Of a stretch of 25,250 nt of DNA, positions 20,078 through 25,250 are shown in pieces. The position numbers and the translations under genes are program-made. This stretch comes from Hofstenia miamia (Eukaryota; Xenacoelomorpha; Acoela; Hofsteniidae), in assembly GCA_900660155.1 (NCBI GenBank), contig CABFPE010000136.1, positions 125,664-150,913 on the forward strand, read 5' to 3'. Within the stretch, counting starts at the first letter, position 1. Every line of letters starts with the position of its first letter. Under the pieces are notes generated by a model, which saw nothing but the letters and a program-made list of their open reading frames with translations, was not told the DNA's origin and did not search any database.

Positions 20078-20627
20078 CTAAAAGCAAATGTTATAAAAAA
20101 CGTAGTTGCATAATTTTTTATTCATTTTTGCACTTCTACAACCAATATAATTAGCAAAAAATCACACGTTTGTATACAAAACCGTGACTGTTGGGTTACT
20201 AGAGAAAAATTGGTTGAATTTCAGAATGAGATAAATGAGCATAGTGGCAATTTCAGAATTAGATATTGTAGAGTGCTGGTCTTGTGGTAGAGCCAGCATT
20301 CATTAAAAATATAAACAACTGATGAAATTAATAATTAATTATGTTTTTTGATCTAATGAGAAAACATGGACATATTCCTTCCATAAATTATAATAACAGA
20401 TATTCAGAGAACAAGTTAATCAAACTTCTTCTTGCAGAACCAAGGCCTCTGGCAAAGTGATGTACCATTTCCTAGATCTAACTCCCAGCTCATTTTAGAA
20501 GCCAGAAAATACAACTGTTATAGCTACATGCAAATCATGCTTTTAAAAATAGGGATGCAATTATACCAGAAGAGCATGTACATCTACAACGGCTTAAATA
20601 AATGTACTATCCATTTTGAACAACCGT
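20078..20627. other. GPCR intron 1, CpG-normal part
   Basis: From the acceptor of exon 2 to the last CpG before the depleted block. A 70-codon + frame at 20432-20644 matches nothing I know. Confidence 0.4.
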
Positions 20628-20839
20628 CGTACTTAAAATCATAAATCTAATCCAATAATAAAAATTGAGGGAATAAAGAAAATTATTAAATTTATTATTC
20701 TGTTAGTTGAGTTTTAGAAGGAGTTAGATTAGCATAGATATCAATTTCAGAATTGTGTATTCATTACATTTGCAGTTTTATTGTCTCATGAAACCATCTA
20801 TTTTAAAAACAATGTATTTCATTAAACTAACATGAAAAT

Positions 20840-21600
20840 AAAATGTTTTCAATTCAGATCCCACACCTTTTGCCAGGTGATTTTTGCTGTATGTGTATGA
20901 TCATTGTTATGAAGGATTCAATTAGTGCCAGTACAGCTCTGCCATGATTGCACTCTGAGCTGCATTAATTCTTAATTTATAACAATCTTAAAATCACACC
21001 AAATCAAATGGATCACTTTATGTGTGTGTTATCATGTCCTTGATTGGGGCACACAATTTTTATCTTTGTCAACTGAGCTCTGATAGCTCTTCACATTAGC
21101 ATATAGACAGCTTTTGTTATTTTCCATGATGATAGGTTTCAGCCTTGTAAGACAGCAATTTAACTGTCACATCCACATACTACTGGGAACCACATGAATG
21201 GCTAAGTAGTTGATTCATTCAGTTTGTAGGCTTTGGCCAGTTGATGAAATTGTTTGGTGATATTGTTGGAAGAACATTCCATAACTTTTGCCAATTCACT
21301 TATAGCTTACTATGATGAGCTTTTACCACCTTCTGCATATGTTTGTTATTGAATTTGACTGGACATCTTGACCTCAGTGTACCTTCAAAGCTGACACAAC
21401 CACCATGAAATTGTTGAAACTAATCATGTGCAGCACATTCATTGGCAGAACCTTCTACAAAAGCTGCATTTTTGTGGCAACAAAATGATGCAGATGCTTC
21501 ATAGTGCTTATATTCATAAAATAAAATTCCTCTAATGCATGAATTCAAATGTTCCATTCCAAATAGATATATCACAGTTAGCACTGATATTGAAAAGAGA
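20840..21600 (-). pseudogene. mariner-family transposase pseudogene
   Basis: Start ATG at 21557: MEHLNSCIRGILFYEYKHYE then NECAAHD-FQQFHGGCVSFE and GTLRSRCPVKFNNKHMQKVV. This follows the mariner N-terminus (IR..L.YEFK, ..WF..F..GD.SLED..RSGRPV...). Later NNFINWPKPTN and near 21010 IHLIWCDFKIVIN fit 'SVWWDFKG', and NNDHTHTAKITWQKVWDLN (about 20845-20905) fits the HDNARPHTA catalytic block, with the first Asp of HDN changed to Asn-Asn. The Trp before FQQF is a TAG, and several other stops and shifts follow. The GRPV arginine codon has become TGT, as CpG decay would make it. Both terminal repeats are unresolved; the C-terminal 60 or so residues are missing or unreadable. Confidence 0.78.
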
Positions 21601-21639
21601 GTAACTGCATTATATATATACATTGGATTATGAAGTTGT

Positions 21640-24600
21640 TCACAAAAAAAGATTGTGTAGTAAGCTTACAATCACCCACAAATAGTAGAAAAAGTAAATA
21701 GTCCTAAAAGTGACAGGAACTTATAGGACAACCTAATATTTAGCATCATCATTATCACAGGAAAGTTGAACTAATTTGGCAATTGAAAATGGGTGTGATG
21801 AAATAGATTGCTTGTCATAGGTAACCAGTATGACTGTGATTGTTAATTTGATAAACATAACATAGGGGACAAGAACCCCTTAATAGCATATGGGACCCCA
21901 AAATTCCAAATGGAAAGGAATTTACAATCATAATTAACACTAAACAATATATATCCCAAGAGTGCTAAGAATCTCCACACCACAGATGGCACAGATAGAT
22001 TTAAACAAAACTTGAAGGAGAAATATACAAGAATTTTCATAATTGTATTTGAAGTGAAACTTGAAGTAGTAGTAACTCAATTTATTAAAGTAATACACTT
22101 GACTCAAAACATGTATAAACAGAAAAAGCAATAAAGCTATTGATAAAAAGAGCAGGTATCAGATGTATAAACCAAATGACAGGCATAATATAGGAACATG
22201 GTATGGGTTGAATTCTGAGAATAACTGTTGATGGATTGATGCTGAAAGTAATACTTATGTTGACACTTCACAACTAGAGATTTATTGAACAAATGGATAG
22301 ATTAGTGTAAGCAGATAAAATATGCAAGTGGAACAACCTTGTTGAAGAACAATTTAGATTTGGATAAAAAAAATGAGGCAGATTTAAACTAAGAAAAGTT
22401 ATTTGATTGTAAGCCTGAATGTGGTGGAATATACAATAATAAAAATGAAAGGATAAGAATAACTTATAAACTATTTAAATCTTTGGTAAAAATTTTAAAG
22501 TTCAATAGTTGAAGATAAAAGATTATTAGTACAATAGAATCCAGAAATTTTTGTTTGTACCCTGCTACTGGTGATATCCGTTTTATGCAATGAATATTGA
22601 AAAGCTTGAATCCAATCAGTATAAATGATATTTGCAGGTCAAACAACAGATCTATATCAAAGGGAGGACAAGAATATTGGTTTGTAAAAGTCAAGCTTAA
22701 TGGAAATATAAATGTTGCAAAAGATGTTATGATTATATAAAAATAAGATTGGCTAGCAGATTTAAGCTTAGTTTGAATATGTACAGACAATGACTGGCTA
22801 CTGTGGAAGCAGATTCCAAGTTTTTCAAAATTTGTGATTGATGATCTGAATTAAGTGCTAACTTTAATGGAAGAAATGGCTAGCAGCTTTGTATTACTCA
22901 TCTTGAATGGCATAGGATTGATAGATGTCCATGTGCAGAGATTTTCATAGTCATAAGATAAATTGGAAAGATCTTGAAGTAAGTTTGAAATCATTGACAA
23001 AAAAATGCTACTGAATTGTTCATAAGGATTTATGAGTTTCCCATGAAAATTGTTTGAGTTAGATACCATTTCAGAAAAGTCATCCATTAATTTAATGATG
23101 AAATCAAAAGTGATATGGATGCCATTAATAGCAGATGGTTGACATAAAATAGGAAAATCTGAATCTGTAGAGACTATAGAGGCAAAATACATATTAAATT
23201 AGCTTAATGTCTCAAAACATTGGATCCTGTAACACTATCATAATTCATTGAAGGAGGTAACTGAGATTCAGAGAAAAGCATAAGCAATTTAAAACAGGAG
23301 CTAGTGTTCACTAAATTGGTGACATTTTCCATAAATCAGACCTTATCCATCTCAACTAAAGTGATGAAATTTTCAATGATATGAAGCAAGATAGTATATG
23401 AAGCCTTGGAATCACAGATCCAATATACATTCTGGAGCAACAAAGCTTTATTATATATATCAATAGAGTCTGCAGAAAAGTAACTGGGAAGTTTTTTCTG
23501 AAGTTGGCATTACTTAAGCACAGCAAAAGTGATGCAATCACACAAGCTCAGTACCAATTTTCTGCATAGTAGACATTACTCTGTTTTTAAAGATAAAATT
23601 AAAACACCTAGGTCATGAGTAACAATGAAAGTATTTCTGACAATGCTTGTGACAAACTGTAGTAGGAATTATAGGTTTAGCCTCCTAATTTGTTTTGTCT
23701 GACTTGCAAAATACTATACTGCACATCATTGTTGAAATTTTCATTTGTATGAAACAATTTTGCCAATACTAAGGAATTTGCCATCTGTAAGTAAATGAAT
23801 CAATCTTTACTCAATGAAATAAAAAATCCATTATCTGTGTTTTCTAGTAGCAACAAATCTCCTGATAATAATTCTTATCAAAACAAGAATTCTGCTTTGA
23901 AAAATTTATTCTTCTAATGTGGCTGACCACTTAATGCAAGATCATAAACATGTTTCAGATAGCCTTGGATATATTTCTGTGGATTCTTCAAATATTTATT
24001 ATGTTGTTCATTTGGAAAAATTCTCCACTGACAGGGTAAGACTCTTCTTGTTAATGTCATGTTCCACTAGTTTAGTCCCAGTGCTATTTTACCTTGAAAA
24101 CCCATCTCCTTATAAACTTCAATTCTTATGTATTCTTAAAACCTGTAGTTTTGCCTTCTGAACATGCTATAGAGATAGATTTGTTGAAGAATGGATTTGA
24201 ACTCATTCAAAGAGGAGCTGAGAACTCACAGCTAAGTATCTGATATTGTATTATTGAACTGTCTATCAAAACTTATTGAATTTTATTTACCAATACTTCA
24301 ATACTAGCACATGAAAGACCAATACAAGATAGGTTTACTCATATTGTGATAGATTGTAGTACAGATGGCAGGTATTGAAATCTATATACATCCAGTTCTA
24401 AGGAAGCCCTAAGTTTGTTTCTTAACATTTTTATGCTAAGGTTGCCACCCCATGTATTTAGAAATAGTAAATGGCGTTGCATAGCATATGTTCTTCTAAT
24501 AAAGATGAGGAACCCTTTATGTGGGTCTTGTTATCATGAACATGAATCAATGATAATGTAGCAATAAATTTCAGGCAATGCACTTCTATCTTATTAATTG

Positions 24601-24870
24601 TTCAGTGCATCAGACAGGCTCAAGCATTTTCCATAATTTTTGGAAAAGCATATATGGAGTTAATGCAAAAAATTGCACTTAGTGACTTTTAGCTGGCATC
24701 ATAGTTTGAATAGAAAAAATATTTACAATATGATTTGATAAGATCTGATCTGATATGAATGCAAGTTTTTTAAGTTCTATTTTCAGAAATATCCCAAAAA
24801 TTCTGTTTTCTTTCAATCTGAACTAATTTGCTTCTGTACATATTGAAGTAAATTGAGCAAAATTAAATAT
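21640..24870. other. GPCR intron 1, rest of the CpG-depleted block, no gene recognised
   Basis: Probably further decayed transposon sequence. The + strand around 23919-24235 shows two stretches (MADHLMQDHKHVSDSLGYIS and KPVVLPSEHAIEIDLLKNGF) that look more protein-like than their surroundings, possibly one old coding region with frameshifts, but I cannot name it. Confidence 0.35.
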
Positions 24871-24873
24871 TAC

Positions 24874-25174
24874 CTCATTTTCATTATACGCCTGAGCCTC
24901 ATGATCAAATGTTAACATAATGCTACAATCAATTGGAGATCTAGGACAGCCAGTTTCTGGAACTTCATCCATGCCATTTAAACAATCAATAACATCATTA
25001 CAGATACGTGTTGTAGAAATTGTGCAGTTGGCAGATGAATCAGCATAGCATTTCAGGTTCATCTGTGAAGAGTGACAACAATCAGTTTCATCTGTTAGAT
25101 CAATTAAATCCAATGTGTCACAATCATTAATAGAATCACAATGATCATTTTGGGAAAAACAATTTTTCGAAAAT
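24874..25174 (-). CDS. GPCR exon 1 (of those seen): LDL-receptor class A repeats
   Basis: The frame runs from about 25174 (acceptor GTTTAG|A) to donor GAG|GTAATA at 24873. It encodes SKNCFSQNDHCDSINDCDTL then DLIDLTDETDCC (a first LDLa repeat with the calcium-binding D.I.DC.D......DE...C pattern, truncated or irregular at its start) and MNLKCYADSSANCTISTTRI then CNDVIDCLNGMDEVPETGC (a second, regular repeat: C-D-V-I-D-C-x-N-G-M-D-E). LDLa modules are about 40 residues with six cysteines, fold around Ca2+ outside the cell and bind ligands. After the repeats comes PRSPIDCSIMLTFDHEAQAY-NENE. The exit phase 0 fits the exon at 20077. More LDLa repeats may lie upstream, beyond the window. Confidence 0.8.
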
Positions 25175-25217
25175 CTAAACCTTAAATGTCAGTATTTTAG
25201 TAATGCATGCATGCGTC

Positions 25218-25219
<2 letters not shown>

Positions 25220-25250
<31 letters not shown>
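25220..25250. repeat. (AT)n microsatellite at window end
   Basis: Uninterrupted AT repeat from 25220 to the last base; its true length is unknown because the window stops inside it. Confidence 0.95.

Larger units (their letters stand above)
20628..24889. other. CpG-depleted block in GPCR intron 1
   Basis: Reading every line by eye, only two CG dinucleotides occur in these 4.26 kb (22579 and 24475). Neighbouring parts of the window carry roughly 15-25 per kb. TG and CA are common. The block holds a dead mariner (20840-21600) and otherwise no recognised protein; several 60-110 codon frames on the - strand (22464-22790, 22851-23192, 23356-23541) are hydrophobic or low-information and have no family resemblance I can see. 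Confidence 0.8.
11051..25174 (-). other. Gene model: LDLa-domain seven-transmembrane receptor, 3 exons seen
   Basis: Three - strand exons join cleanly: 25174-24874 (LDLa repeats, donor GAG|GTAATA, phase 0), 20077-19086 (TM1-TM6, acceptor TTTTAG|AAT, donor GGCA|GTATGA leaving two bases) and 11412-11253 (TM7, acceptor TTTTTAG|A needing two bases). The reading frame is kept across both joins, and each exon supplies exactly the part of a class A receptor the others lack. The predicted C-terminal 484 or so residues contain one in-frame TGA. Introns of about 4.8 kb and 7.7 kb are filled with mariner, piggyBac, hAT-like and SANT-like remnants. The 5' end with signal peptide lies outside the window. 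LDLa-bearing rhodopsin-type receptors are known in invertebrates (snail GRL101-like) and as relaxin receptors; here no leucine-rich repeats separate LDLa from TM1. Confidence 0.7.

Noticed and set aside
22464..23192. Two successive - strand frames of 108 and 113 codons, partly hydrophobic
   Set aside because: They lie in AT-rich, CpG-depleted intron sequence, do not join in phase with the GPCR exons and show no motif.
1..25250. An undescribed multi-gene system (defence island, operon or CRISPR-like array)
   Set aside because: The sequence is that of an animal genome with spliced genes and transposon remnants; no clustered co-directional genes or spaced repeats are present.

Overview
The window looks like about 25 kb of a draft invertebrate animal nuclear genome. 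It is AT-rich, has one unresolved base (N at 5256), has spliced genes with multi-kilobase introns, and is full of decayed eukaryotic transposons (Tc1, mariner, piggyBac, hAT-like and Jockey/CR1-type LINEs). I see no bacterial operon, tRNA, rRNA or CRISPR array. The species cannot be named from this sequence alone.

Two host genes are visible and they point tail-to-tail. On the + strand, about 1001-1253 is the last coding exon of an importin-alpha-like protein, with AATAAA at 1355. On the - strand, three exons (25174-24874, 20077-19086, 11412-11253) join in phase into a class A-type G-protein coupled receptor. It has LDL-receptor class A repeats outside the membrane, seven membrane segments, a canonical NPxxY in TM7 and AATAAA at 11056-11051. 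Its introns would be about 4.8 and 7.7 kb. One in-frame TGA lies at the end of TM4, so it is either a recent pseudogene or carries a base error.

Between and inside these genes lie the mobile elements. They are: the start of a Tc1 transposase (1-385, -); a LINE of family L-B (2310-2860, +); a LINE of family L-A (about 3000-4416, -); a third LINE piece (5826-6405, +) against a piggyBac 5' end (6405-6938, -); a second L-B copy (8141-9476, -); a TTAA-flanked possible MITE (9527-9860); a hAT-like TIR/TSD pair (13247-16139) that encloses a dead piggyBac (from 13469); a Myb/SANT-like fragment (16640-17060, -); a possible Tc1/mariner helix-turn-helix remnant (18490-18602, -); and a dead mariner (20840-21600, -) inside the GPCR's first intron.

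The most unusual signals are a 4.26-kb block (20628-24889) with only two CpG dinucleotides, a 43-bp stem-loop that ends both L-B LINE copies, shared palindromes near the piggyBac ends, a perfect 81-bp duplication that stops exactly at the N, and the LDLa-GPCR with its in-frame stop. I found no multi-gene system with a new function. The content is a gene-poor, transposon-rich animal locus.
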